Of a stretch of 64,000 nucleotides of DNA, positions 17,164-24,935 are shown piece by piece (position 1 is the stretch's first letter; each line of letters opens with the position of its first letter). Origin of the DNA: Microbacterium gorillae (GTDB lineage: Bacteria; Actinomycetota; Actinomycetes; Actinomycetales; Microbacteriaceae). The notes beneath the pieces were generated by a model. It had not been told where the DNA came from and ran no database searches. It saw nothing but the letters and a program-made list of their open reading frames with translations. The position numbers and the translations under genes are program-made. The stretch lies in assembly GCF_000826185.2 (NCBI RefSeq), contig NZ_LN648874.1:124001-188000 (forward strand), given 5' to 3'.

Positions 17164-17487
17164 GTGACGTACGTGATTGCCCTGCCGTGCGTGGACGTCA
17201 AAGACCGCGCCTGCATCGATGAGTGCCCCGTCGACTGCATCTACGAGGGGGAGCGTTCGCTGTACATCCACCCCGATGAGTGCGTGGACTGCGGTGCCTG
17301 CGAGCCGGTCTGCCCTGTCGAGGCCATCTACTACGAGGACGACCTCCCCGAGGAATGGGCCGACTACTACAAGGCCAACGTCGAGTTCTTCGACGGCGTC
17401 GGTTCGCCCGGGGGAGCGGCCAAGGTCGGGGTCATCCCCAAGGACCACCCGGTGATCTCCGCCCTTCCGCCGCAGGCGGGGGCGTGA
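17164..17487 (+). CDS. fdxA: Seven-iron ferredoxin ([3Fe-4S][4Fe-4S])
   Basis: 107 residues. By comparison with Azotobacter FdI numbering, Cys9, Cys17 and Cys50 would bind the [3Fe-4S] cluster and Cys21, Cys40, Cys43 and Cys46 the [4Fe-4S] cluster, with Cys25 free. Motifs seen are CIDECPVDC and CVDCGACEPVCP, and the long C-terminal tail is typical of actinobacterial FdxA. It is a soluble one-electron carrier. GTG start with a leaderless -10. The stop overlaps the dapC GTG by four bases, the conserved fdxA-dapC pairing. Confidence 0.95.
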   Translation: MTYVIALPCVDVKDRACIDECPVDCIYEGERSLYIHPDECVDCGACEPVCPVEAIYYEDDLPEEWADYYKANVEFFDGVGSPGGAAKVGVIPKDHPVISALPPQAGA

Positions 17488-18593
17488 GCGTCCGCGACCT
17501 CGCGGACTATCCGTGGGACGCGGTCGTCCCGTACCGCGACCGAGCCTCCGCTCACCCCGGTGGCCTGGTGGACCTGTCCATCGGTTCGCCCGTCGATGAG
17601 ACGCCGCGCATCATCCGCGAGGCTCTGGCCGCCGCAACGGAGGCGCACTCCTACCCGGCGACGGTCGGAACGACGCAACTGCGCCGCGCGATCGCGGACT
17701 GGTTCGCGCGTCGGCGTGGGGTCCCCGCACTGACCGAGGCCAACGTCCTGCCGACCATCGGCTCCAAGGAACTCGTGGCTCTGCTGCCGACGCTGCTCGG
17801 ACTCGGCGCCGGCGATGTCGTCGTGCACCCGCGCGCGGCGTACCCGACGTACGAGGTCGGCGCGGTCGTCGTCGGCGCGACCCCGGTGGCGGCGGATGAC
17901 CCGGCGGAGTGGCCCGAGGGCACGCGCCTGGTGTGGCTGAACTCGCCCGGCAACCCGGACGGACGTGTGCTCGATGTCGCCTCGTTGCGCGCCGCAGTGC
18001 AGCGCGCCCGCGAACTCGGCGCCGTGATCGCGGGCGACGAGTGCTACGCGGAGCTCGGTTGGGACGCGCCCTGGGACACCGCGCCCGTGCCGAGCGTCCT
18101 GGATCCGCGAGTCACCGATGGGGACCTGACCGGTGTCCTGTCGGTCTACTCCCTCTCCAAGCAGTCCAACCTCGCCGGCTATCGTGCGGCCTTCGTCGCC
18201 GGCGACGCCGACGTGATCGCAGCCCTGCTGACCGCGCGCAAGCATCTCGGCCTGATGCCGCCGGCACCCGTGCAGCACGCCATGGCGGTCGCGCTCGGTG
18301 ACGACGAGCACGTCGCGCAGCAGAAGGAGCGCTACCGCGCCCGCCGTGCCCTCCTGCGTCCGGCGCTGGAGTCGGCCGGGTTCCGCGTGGACGCGAGCGA
18401 GGCCGGTCTCTACCTCTGGGCCACCGAGGGACGCGATGCCTGGGAGAGCATGGGACGCCTCGCCGATCTCGGCATCCTGGCTGGTCCCGGTGTCTTCTAC
18501 GGCCCGCACTTTCCGCAGCACATCCGGTTGTCCCTCACGGCGACCGACGAGCGCATCGCGGCCGCCGCTGACCGCCTGCGGTCCGGTTCGTAG
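17484..18593 (+). CDS. dapC: Succinyldiaminopimelate transaminase (DapC, actinobacterial type)
   Basis: 369 residues, fold-type I PLP aminotransferase. It opens DLADYPWDAVVPYRDRA, typical of the actinobacterial DapC subgroup. PLP-site features are NSPGNPDGR, AGDECYAELGWD and SLSKQSNLAGYR, with the Schiff-base Lys in SLSKQ. It transfers an amino group from glutamate to N-succinyl-2-amino-6-ketopimelate in lysine/DAP synthesis. dapD and dapE follow 1.6 kb downstream. It is translationally coupled to fdxA (GTGA). A second, KAT-like aminotransferase at 58915-60114 resembles the other enzyme type sometimes called DapC. Confidence 0.9.
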   Translation: MSVRDLADYPWDAVVPYRDRASAHPGGLVDLSIGSPVDETPRIIREALAAATEAHSYPATVGTTQLRRAIADWFARRRGVPALTEANVLPTIGSKELVALLPTLLGLGAGDVVVHPRAAYPTYEVGAVVVGATPVAADDPAEWPEGTRLVWLNSPGNPDGRVLDVASLRAAVQRARELGAVIAGDECYAELGWDAPWDTAPVPSVLDPRVTDGDLTGVLSVYSLSKQSNLAGYRAAFVAGDADVIAALLTARKHLGLMPPAPVQHAMAVALGDDEHVAQQKERYRARRALLRPALESAGFRVDASEAGLYLWATEGRDAWESMGRLADLGILAGPGVFYGPHFPQHIRLSLTATDERIAAAADRLRSGS

Positions 18594-18653
18594 CAAACCT
18601 CTATCGCCACGCTCGATCCTTTGGCGCTTGCACCAGTAGGGGGATCGGGCGAC

Positions 18654-18659
18654 TAGGCT
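18654..18659 (+). promoter_or_regulatory. Probable -10 of gltA
   Basis: TAGGCT, giving a start near 18666 and a leader of about 92 nt. TTGCAC (18628-18633) is a possible -35 with a long (20-bp) spacer. The leader shows no riboswitch-like structure that I can identify. Confidence 0.4.
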
Positions 18660-18757
18660 GTAAAAGCGGTCAGCCACTCGTGCTGACCGACGCCCGCCGG
18701 GCGACAGGAAGATCGCCGGCACATTTTCCGGACGACCAGAAATCGCAAGGAGGCGCC

Positions 18758-20053
18758 GTGAGCGACGTGGGAGCACAGCCCGAGAAGGCCACGCTGACGG
18801 TCGGGGACCGCACCGCCGAACTGCCGGTGGTCACGAGCACGGACGGCGCTTCCAGCATCGACGTGTCGACGCTGACCAAGCAGACCGGGTACACCGCCCT
18901 GGACTACGGCTTCGTGAACACCGCGGCGACCAAGTCGTCGATCACCTACATCGACGGTGACCAGGGGATCCTGCGTTACCGCGGATATCCGATCGACCAG
19001 CTCGCGGGCCACAGCTCGTACCTCGAGGTGGCCTGGCTGCTGCTGTACGGCGAGCTGCCCTCGGCATCCGAACTGGCGGAGTTCGACGAGCGCGTGCGCC
19101 GTCACACGCTCATCCACGAGGATCTGAAGCACTTCTTCAACGCCCTGCCGCACACCGCGCACCCGATGTCCTCGTTGTCGTCGGCCGTGTCCGCACTCTC
19201 GACGTACTACGAGGGTCAGCACGACCCGGCCAACCCGGAGCACGTCGAGCTGAACACCGTGCGCATGCTCGCCAAGCTTCCGGTGCTCGCCGCGTACTCG
19301 CACAAGAAGAGCATCGGCCAGGCATTCCTGTACCCGGACAACTCGCTGAGCTTCGTCGACAACTTCCTGCGCCTGAACTTCGGCGTGATGAGCGAGCCGT
19401 ACGAGGTCAACCCGGTGATGAGCCGCGCCCTCGAGCGCCTGCTCATCCTGCACGAGGACCACGAGCAGAACGCCTCCACCTCCACGGTCCGCCTCGTCGG
19501 CTCCACGGGCGCGAATCAGTTCGCCTCCATCTCGGCGGGCATCCACGCGCTGTCCGGTCCGCTGCACGGTGGCGCGAACGAGGCCGTGCTGCAGATGCTG
19601 GCTGACATCCGCGACTCGGGCGAGACCGTGAAGCGTTTCGTCGAGCGCGTGAAGAACAAGGAAGACGGCGTGAAGCTCATGGGCTTCGGGCACCGCGTCT
19701 ACAAGAACTACGACCCGCGCGCCAAGCTGGTCAAGGAGTCCGCGGACGAGGTCCTGAAGGAGCTCGGCGTCAGCGACCCGCTGCTGGACCTCGCCAAGGA
19801 GCTCGAGGAGATCGCGCTCAACGACGACTACTTCCAGTCGCGCCGCCTCTACCCGAACGTCGACTTCTACACCGGCGTGATCTACAAGGCGATGGGCTTC
19901 CCGACCCGGATGTTCACCGTGCTGTTCGCGATCGGCCGCCTGCCGGGCTGGCTGGCGCAGTGGCGCGAGATGAACCTCGACCCGCAGACGAAGATCGGCC
20001 GCCCGCAGCAGCTGTACATCGGCTCGACCGAGCGGAACTATCCCGGCGTCTGA
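18758..20053 (+). CDS. gltA: Citrate synthase
   Basis: 431 residues, type II (hexameric) citrate synthase. Motifs in order: TYIDGDQGILRYRGYPI, GPLHGGANEAVLQM with the first catalytic His, GFGHRVYKNYDPRAK with the second, then DFYTGVIY with the catalytic Asp. It condenses acetyl-CoA and oxaloacetate to open the TCA cycle. The GTG at 18758 has a strong AAGGAGG four bases upstream. Monocistronic, with a terminator right after it. Confidence 0.97.
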   Translation: MSDVGAQPEKATLTVGDRTAELPVVTSTDGASSIDVSTLTKQTGYTALDYGFVNTAATKSSITYIDGDQGILRYRGYPIDQLAGHSSYLEVAWLLLYGELPSASELAEFDERVRRHTLIHEDLKHFFNALPHTAHPMSSLSSAVSALSTYYEGQHDPANPEHVELNTVRMLAKLPVLAAYSHKKSIGQAFLYPDNSLSFVDNFLRLNFGVMSEPYEVNPVMSRALERLLILHEDHEQNASTSTVRLVGSTGANQFASISAGIHALSGPLHGGANEAVLQMLADIRDSGETVKRFVERVKNKEDGVKLMGFGHRVYKNYDPRAKLVKESADEVLKELGVSDPLLDLAKELEEIALNDDYFQSRRLYPNVDFYTGVIYKAMGFPTRMFTVLFAIGRLPGWLAQWREMNLDPQTKIGRPQQLYIGSTERNYPGV

Positions 20054-20062
20054 GCCGAATCG

Positions 20063-20094
20063 ACGAAGCCCTCGCGATCTCGCGGGGGCTTCGT
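20063..20094 (+). terminator. gltA terminator
   Basis: A 14-bp stem with one wobble pair and an ATCT loop. It lies between convergent gltA and dapD. Confidence 0.8.
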
Positions 20095-20164
20095 CGTCGC
20101 TGCCGACGTCGTCCCGGATGCCGCGCGGACCGTGCCGCGCGACAGCCGGGGGAGCCGGAGTCGC

Positions 20165-21097
20165 TCAGGCGTGCAGGGCGTCGTTCAGCGTGACGCCGAC
20201 ACCGGAGCGACGCCGAGCTTCGACGGCGCCGGTCTGGGAGTTGCGCAGGAACAGCAGACCGTTCACGCCGGACAGGACCGCCGCCTTGACCACGACCGCC
20301 TCGCCGGCGTCGTCGGTCGTGGTGACCTTCGTGCCGGCCGTGACGTAGAGCCCGGCTTCCACGACGCAGTCATCGCCGATCGCGATGCCGATGCCGGCGT
20401 TCGCGCCGATGAGGGAGCGCGCGCCGACGGAGACCCGCTGCGTGCCTCCGCCGGAGAGGGTGCCCATCGTGGACGCGCCGGCGCCGATGTCCGTGCCGCC
20501 CTGCACGACGACACCCTGCGACAGGCGACCCTCGACCATGACGGCGCCGAGGGTCCCGGCGTTGAAGTTGACGAAGCCCTCGTGCATGATCGTCGTGCCC
20601 GGGCTGAGGTGGGCGCCCAGGCGGACGCGGGACGCGTCCGCGATGCGGACGCCGTCCGGCAGCACGTAGTCGGTCAAGCGGGGGAACTTGTCCAGCCCCT
20701 GAACCTGGATTCCGGCGCGGACGAGCGCGGGGCGGCGAGCGGTGACGTCGTCCGGATGCATCGGCCCGGCCGTGGTCCAGGCGACGTTGGGCAGGTGCCC
20801 GAAGATGCCCTCGAGGTTCACCTCGTTGGGACGCACGAGCAGGAGCGAGAGGGCGTGCAGGCGCAGGTAGGCGTCCGCGGTGGAGGACACCGGTGCGTCC
20901 AGATCGGTCTCGATGCTGATGACCTCGAGGGAGACCTCGCGTCGCTCATCGACGCCCGCGTGGGGCTGCAGCGCGGTGAGGTCCGTCGTGGCGGGCCGGC
21001 GTCCGGCGTGGACCTGCGGGAACCACGCGTCCAGCGTCGTGCCGTCGGCACGCACCGTGGCCAGTCCGTCAGCGTTCACCCATCGTGCATCAGTCAT
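20165..21097 (-). CDS. dapD: 2,3,4,5-tetrahydropyridine-2,6-dicarboxylate N-succinyltransferase
   Basis: 310 residues, actinobacterial DapD. The N-terminal domain is followed by a left-handed beta-helix of hexapeptide repeats (GTTIMHEGFVNFNAGTLG; then VMVEGRLSQGVVVQGGTDIG). It uses succinyl-CoA to acylate tetrahydrodipicolinate in DAP/lysine synthesis. The ATG at 21097 fits a leaderless -10 (TACCGT) six bases upstream. It diverges from dapE, the desuccinylase two steps later in the same pathway, across a 92-bp gap. Confidence 0.95.
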   Translation of the reverse strand: MTDARWVNADGLATVRADGTTLDAWFPQVHAGRRPATTDLTALQPHAGVDERREVSLEVISIETDLDAPVSSTADAYLRLHALSLLLVRPNEVNLEGIFGHLPNVAWTTAGPMHPDDVTARRPALVRAGIQVQGLDKFPRLTDYVLPDGVRIADASRVRLGAHLSPGTTIMHEGFVNFNAGTLGAVMVEGRLSQGVVVQGGTDIGAGASTMGTLSGGGTQRVSVGARSLIGANAGIGIAIGDDCVVEAGLYVTAGTKVTTTDDAGEAVVVKAAVLSGVNGLLFLRNSQTGAVEARRRSGVGVTLNDALHA

Positions 21098-21103
21098 GTC
21101 TCC

Positions 21104-21109
21104 ACGGTA
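21104..21109 (-). promoter_or_regulatory. -10 element, leaderless dapD
   Basis: TACCGT on the - strand ends six bases before the ATG at 21097. Confidence 0.5.
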
Positions 21110-21176
21110 CCGGCGCGGCGGTCGGCCTCCGGACGTGTGACGCCGGAGGTCGGAGGGCCGTTTCCGCGCACGCCGG

Positions 21177-21182
21177 TAGCAT
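21177..21182 (+). promoter_or_regulatory. -10 element, leaderless dapE
   Basis: TAGCAT ends seven bases before the ATG at 21190. It overlaps an upstream in-frame ATG (21181), which therefore cannot be the start. Confidence 0.5.
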
Positions 21183-21189
21183 GTCCTTC

Positions 21190-22260
21190 ATGGCTTCGCT
21201 CGATCTGACCGCGTCCGCAGCCGAGATCACCCGGGCGGTGTGCGACGTGCCGAGCGTGTCCGGGGACGAAACGCACCTGGCCGACCTGATCGAGCAGGCG
21301 CTCTCGGGATGCGCGCACCTGGACGTGCTGCGCATCGGGGACACGATCGTCGCTCGCACGAACCTCGGCCGCGCCCAGCGCGTGGCGATTGCCGGCCACA
21401 TCGACACCGTGCCGATCAACGCCAACCTGCCCACCCAGAAGCGCACGGAGGACGGGGAGCCGATCCTCTGGGGTCGCGGCACCGTGGACATGAAGGCCGG
21501 CCTCGCGGTGCAGCTGAAGCTCGCCGCGGAACTGACCGAGCCGCGCGTTGACCTGACCTGGATGTGGTACGACCACGAGGAGGTCTCCAGCGACCTGAAC
21601 GGCCTGAACCGGCTGTCCCAGAGTCACCCGGAGCTGTTCGCCGCGGACTTCGCCATTCTCGGTGAGCCCACGCGTGGTCAGGTCGAAGGCGGATGCAACG
21701 GCACGCTGCGCGCGGTCGTTCGAACTTTCGGCGTCCGGGCGCACAGCGCGCGCGCCTGGGTGGGGGAGAACGCCATCCACGCCGCGGCTCCGATCCTGGC
21801 GCGCCTGGCGGAGTACCGTCCCCGCACGGTGCGGGTGGACGGATTGGATTATCGCGAGGGGCTGAACGCGGTCCGGATCACCGGTGGGGTGGCGGGCAAT
21901 GTCATCCCGGACCTCTGCGAGGTCGAGGTGAACTTTCGCTACGCGCCGGATAAGAGCATGGCGCAGGCGGAGAACGTGGTCCGTTCCGCCTTCGAGGGAT
22001 TCGAGGTCGAGATCACCGACCTCGCCCCGGGCGCGCGGCCCGGCCTGGACGCCCCGCTCGCGCAGGAGTTCCTGGCCGCCATCGGGGCGACCCCGTACCC
22101 GAAGTACGGGTGGACGGACGTCGCCCGATTCAGCGCCCTCGGCGTTCCGGCGGTCAACTACGGTCCCGGCGACCCGCTGCTGGCGCACCACGATGAGGAG
22201 CGAGTGCCGATCGCGCAGATCGTCGCCGTGGAGAACGGATTGCGCGCATGGCTGACCTGA
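21190..22260 (+). CDS. dapE: Succinyl-diaminopimelate desuccinylase
   Basis: 356 residues, M20 metallopeptidase family. Metal and catalytic motifs: AGHIDTVP (His and catalytic-side Asp), WGRGTVDMKAG (bridging Asp), DHEEV (catalytic Glu pair) and a C-terminal metal His in DPLLAHHDEERV. The dimerisation domain begins near TFGVRAHSARAW. It hydrolyses N-succinyl-LL-DAP to LL-DAP. I choose the ATG at 21190 because the -10 covers the earlier ATG. The 3' end overlaps the next gene by 13 bp. Confidence 0.95.
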   Translation: MASLDLTASAAEITRAVCDVPSVSGDETHLADLIEQALSGCAHLDVLRIGDTIVARTNLGRAQRVAIAGHIDTVPINANLPTQKRTEDGEPILWGRGTVDMKAGLAVQLKLAAELTEPRVDLTWMWYDHEEVSSDLNGLNRLSQSHPELFAADFAILGEPTRGQVEGGCNGTLRAVVRTFGVRAHSARAWVGENAIHAAAPILARLAEYRPRTVRVDGLDYREGLNAVRITGGVAGNVIPDLCEVEVNFRYAPDKSMAQAENVVRSAFEGFEVEITDLAPGARPGLDAPLAQEFLAAIGATPYPKYGWTDVARFSALGVPAVNYGPGDPLLAHHDEERVPIAQIVAVENGLRAWLT

Positions 22261-23480
22261 CCACACTCCGGTCCGCGGAGATCCCGCGTCCGAACGCCAA
22301 GCGCGTGCACCCGATCCTCGCGATCCTGGGCATCTACGCCGCCTCGCGGATCGTGACGCTGATCTACCTCTTCATCGCTTCCGGGCTCGCTCAGGAGGGG
22401 TCGCGCTTCGGCGCCGGGTCCTCGATCGAACGGTTCATCGTCGGCTGGGACGCACAGTGGTACTGGATCGTCGCCTACAGCGGCTACCCGTCCACCCTGC
22501 CGGTGACGGAGACCGGCCACACGGCGGAGAACGCGTGGGCCTTCATGCCCCTGTACGCGTGGATCTCCAACGTCGTCGGCATGCCGTTCGGCAGCTGGGC
22601 CGTGGGCGCGAGCATCACGTCCCTGGTGTGCGGGTTCCTCGCATGCGTGGGCCTGTACCGCCTCCTGCGCAACCGCATCTCGCACGTGCCCGCGATGTGG
22701 GCCGTGGTGTTCCTGGCCAATTCGCCGCTGGCCGCGCTGTTCCACGTCGGGTACGCCGAAGCGATGTTCCTGGCGCTGCTGCTGTTCGCCCTGGACGCGG
22801 TGCTCAAGCGGAACTGGGTCGTGCTCTACGTCCTGATCCCGGTGATGGGCTTCACTCGACCGGGCATCCTGCCGTTCTCCCTCATGCTCGGGCTGTACCT
22901 GATCTGGCGCTGGACCCGACGCCGCATCGACCCGTTGCCCGGTGCGGAGATGGCGAACATCATCGCGCTCGGCATCCTCGGAGCGGTCATCGGCTTCGCC
23001 TGGCAGACCATCGCCGGCCTCGTCACCGGGGACATGGGCGCGTACCTGTCCACCGAGCTCGCCTGGCGCCGGAACTGGATCCCGGACGCGGTTCCGCACT
23101 TCTACCCGTTCGACGGGTGGATCGCGGGGCTGGACTTCTGGTTCGCGCAGTGGCACGTCCCGTCCGTGCTGGGGTGGACGATCTTCTTCGCCGCCCTCAT
23201 CGCGACGGGGTGGGCGCTGATGCGGGCGCGCCCCATCGTCGCCCTCGGCGTGGAGATCCGGCTGTGGTCCGCCTCCTACCTGCTGTACCTGCTGGCGGTG
23301 TTCTTCCCGCAGTCCTCCACACTGCGCCTCCTGCTGCCGCTGACGCCGCTCGTGGGCGCGTTGGCGCTGCCGCGGGCGTGGTGGTGGCGCCCGCTCGTGC
23401 TCTGCGCGAGCCTGATCTACCAATGGTTCTGGATCTACTTCTGCTACGCCCAAGGCGTTCAGATCTGGCAAATCCCCTGA
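22248..23480 (+). CDS. Polytopic membrane protein, PIG-V-like mannosyltransferase candidate
   Basis: 410 residues with about nine to ten hydrophobic helices. A first luminal/extracellular loop bears VGWDAQWYWIVAYSGYP, matching the WDA-x-WY pattern of the PIG-V/GPI-mannosyltransferase-2 group of GT-C enzymes. NSPLAALFHVGYAEAMFL lies in the next loop, and a C-terminal FPQSSTLRLLLPL resembles the family's SSxxRY region. Inference: polyprenyl-phosphate-mannose-dependent glycosyltransferase. It overlaps dapE by 13 bp, so it is cotranscribed, although no pathway link is obvious. Donor and acceptor are unknown. Confidence 0.6.
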   Translation: MADLTTLRSAEIPRPNAKRVHPILAILGIYAASRIVTLIYLFIASGLAQEGSRFGAGSSIERFIVGWDAQWYWIVAYSGYPSTLPVTETGHTAENAWAFMPLYAWISNVVGMPFGSWAVGASITSLVCGFLACVGLYRLLRNRISHVPAMWAVVFLANSPLAALFHVGYAEAMFLALLLFALDAVLKRNWVVLYVLIPVMGFTRPGILPFSLMLGLYLIWRWTRRRIDPLPGAEMANIIALGILGAVIGFAWQTIAGLVTGDMGAYLSTELAWRRNWIPDAVPHFYPFDGWIAGLDFWFAQWHVPSVLGWTIFFAALIATGWALMRARPIVALGVEIRLWSASYLLYLLAVFFPQSSTLRLLLPLTPLVGALALPRAWWWRPLVLCASLIYQWFWIYFCYAQGVQIWQIP

Positions 23481-23551
23481 TCGGTGGCCCGATCACCGGA
23501 AGATTCGTGACGGCGGACGACACGCGTTCACGGCGTACGTCCGGGAACCGA

Positions 23552-23557
23552 TAAACT
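23552..23557 (+). promoter_or_regulatory. Probable -10 of the DUF3117 gene
   Basis: TAAACT, predicting a start near 23564 and a leader of about 26 nt with the Shine-Dalgarno GAAAGGGAG. Confidence 0.45.
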
Positions 23558-23589
23558 GGACGCCAGACCAGGATGAAAGGGAGCCCGCG

Positions 23590-23763
23590 ATGGCAGCCAT
23601 GAAGCCGAGGACAGGCGACGGACCGATGGAAGCGGTCAAGGAAGGTCGTCTCATCATCGTTCGAGTTCCGCTCGAAGGGGGAGGCCGTCTCGTCGTCTCC
23701 GTCAACGACGACGAAGCGAAGGAACTCCACGATGTGCTGGCAGGCGTGGTCAACGCCGCCTGA
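23590..23763 (+). CDS. DUF3117 small protein
   Basis: A 57-residue protein, MAAMKPRTGDGPMEAVKEGR... then VPLEGGGRLVVSVND, ending DVLAGVVNAA. This is the near-invariant actinobacterial DUF3117 family, about 55 residues and of unknown role. GAAAGGGAG lies about six bases before the ATG. A terminator follows. The conserved PRTGDGPMEA core and short length make the call firm despite the size. Confidence 0.9.
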   Translation: MAAMKPRTGDGPMEAVKEGRLIIVRVPLEGGGRLVVSVNDDEAKELHDVLAGVVNAA

Positions 23764-23778
23764 GACACCTCTCACATG

Positions 23779-23816
23779 ACGAAGGACGGTCGGGCTCATG
23801 CCCGGCCGTCCTTCGT
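23779..23816. terminator. Bidirectional terminator, DUF3117 / O-methyltransferase
   Basis: A 17-bp stem with one wobble pair and a TCAT loop, between two convergent genes. Confidence 0.8.
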
Positions 23817-23833
23817 CGTTTCGTCGTGGGGCG

Positions 23834-24469
23834 TCAGTGCTCGGCGAGCACGGTCAGCTGCAGCAGTCCCTCGGACACCGTCGACAGTGCACCGACGACG
23901 GCCGGCGAGGACTGGATCTCCTGGATGAGCGAGCGGTAGGCGCGGGTGGTCTCATCGCGCTGGGTCGGCTCGGCGACCTTGCCCCCGTGCAGGACCCGCG
24001 GAACGAGCACCGTCCCGCCGGCGCGCACCAGGCGGAGTCCGTGCTCGACGTAGGCGATCACGTTCTCCGGGTCGGCGTCGACGAGCACGAGGTCGTAGGA
24101 GCCCTCGTTCATCCGGGGCAGGACCTCGAGCGCTCGTCCGGTGATGAATCGGGAGCGGGCGGACGGCACGCGGGCGTCGTGGAAGGACTGTCGGGCGACC
24201 CCGAGGTGCTCCGGTTCCTTGTCGATCGTGGTCAGGATCGCCGTGGGCGCGCCGTGCAGCAGCCAGAGGCCGGACACGCCGGCACCGGTGCCGATCTCCA
24301 TGATCCGCTTGGCAGCGGACGCCGCCGCGATGACCGCGATCTGGGAACCCACCCCGGGGCTGACCGGCGCTGCGCCGACTTCCAGCGCATGCACGCGCGC
24401 ACGCGCGATGTGATCGGGTTCGAGCACCGATTCGCGCGCGAATCGGGCGACGGCATCGAGTTCGCTCAT
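23834..24469 (-). CDS. Class I SAM-dependent O-methyltransferase
   Basis: 211 residues. The SAM-binding motif I is MEIGTGAGVSGLWLL, followed by TIDKEPEH, and LVLVDADPENVIAYVEHGL carries the metal-binding Asp of the catechol-OMT group. It is similar in length and place to mycobacterial Rv1220c, which neighbours tatB. The start at 24469 has GAGGAGG upstream, so it is not leaderless. A TAACCT -10 at 24494-24489 would give a leader of about 13 nt. Substrate unknown. Confidence 0.85.
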   Translation of the reverse strand: MSELDAVARFARESVLEPDHIARARVHALEVGAAPVSPGVGSQIAVIAAASAAKRIMEIGTGAGVSGLWLLHGAPTAILTTIDKEPEHLGVARQSFHDARVPSARSRFITGRALEVLPRMNEGSYDLVLVDADPENVIAYVEHGLRLVRAGGTVLVPRVLHGGKVAEPTQRDETTRAYRSLIQEIQSSPAVVGALSTVSEGLLQLTVLAEH

Positions 24470-24488
24470 AGGGGGATCCTCCTCACCC

Positions 24489-24494
24489 AGGTTA
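24489..24494 (-). promoter_or_regulatory. Probable -10 of the O-methyltransferase gene
   Basis: TAACCT on the - strand, about 20 bp before the ATG, with the Shine-Dalgarno directly downstream of the predicted start. Confidence 0.4.
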
Positions 24495-24530
24495 GCGGGC
24501 GAGGATCAGCGGACCGAGAGGCGCGGCGGG

Positions 24531-24536
24531 TAATCT
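24531..24536 (+). promoter_or_regulatory. -10 element, leaderless tatB
   Basis: TAATCT ends six bases before the ATG at 24543. Confidence 0.55.
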
Positions 24537-24542
24537 GAACCC

Positions 24543-24926
24543 ATGGACCTGTTCGGGCTCACCTTCCCCAAGTTGATGCTGATCCTCGTGATCGGCGTCG
24601 TCCTGGTGGGCCCGGAGAAGCTGCCGACCTATGCGGAGGGGTTCGCCCGGCTGATCAAGCGCGGACGCGAGGTCATGCAGGGGGCGAAGGAGCGGGTCGT
24701 CGATGAGATGGGGTCCGACTTCACGGAGGAGGACTGGCGGCGGCTGGATCCGCGCCAGTACGACCCGCGTCGCATCATCCGCGAAGCGCTGCTTGACGAT
24801 GACCCGGTCGCGGTGTCCGCGAGCGGACCGAGCGTCGCCCTGTCGGCGCCGGCCGCCCCGGTGCGCCCACCGATCGAGCGCCTCAGCGCGGGGGAGCGCC
24901 CGCCGTTCGACGACGAGGCCACCTGA
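24543..24926 (+). CDS. tatB: Twin-arginine translocase subunit TatB
   Basis: 127 residues. One N-terminal membrane helix ends in the VGPEKLP hinge, followed by an amphipathic helix (YAEGFARLIKRGREVMQGA) and an acidic, Pro-rich tail. The Glu/Pro hinge and long tail favour TatB over TatA. It forms the receptor complex with TatC for folded-protein export. In mycobacteria sigE-rseA-htrA lie between the O-methyltransferase and tatB; here the two genes are adjacent. It ends 9 bp from the convergent mrp stop. Confidence 0.85.
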   Translation: MDLFGLTFPKLMLILVIGVVLVGPEKLPTYAEGFARLIKRGREVMQGAKERVVDEMGSDFTEEDWRRLDPRQYDPRRIIREALLDDDPVAVSASGPSVALSAPAAPVRPPIERLSAGERPPFDDEAT

Positions 24927-24935
24927 TCGGGACGC

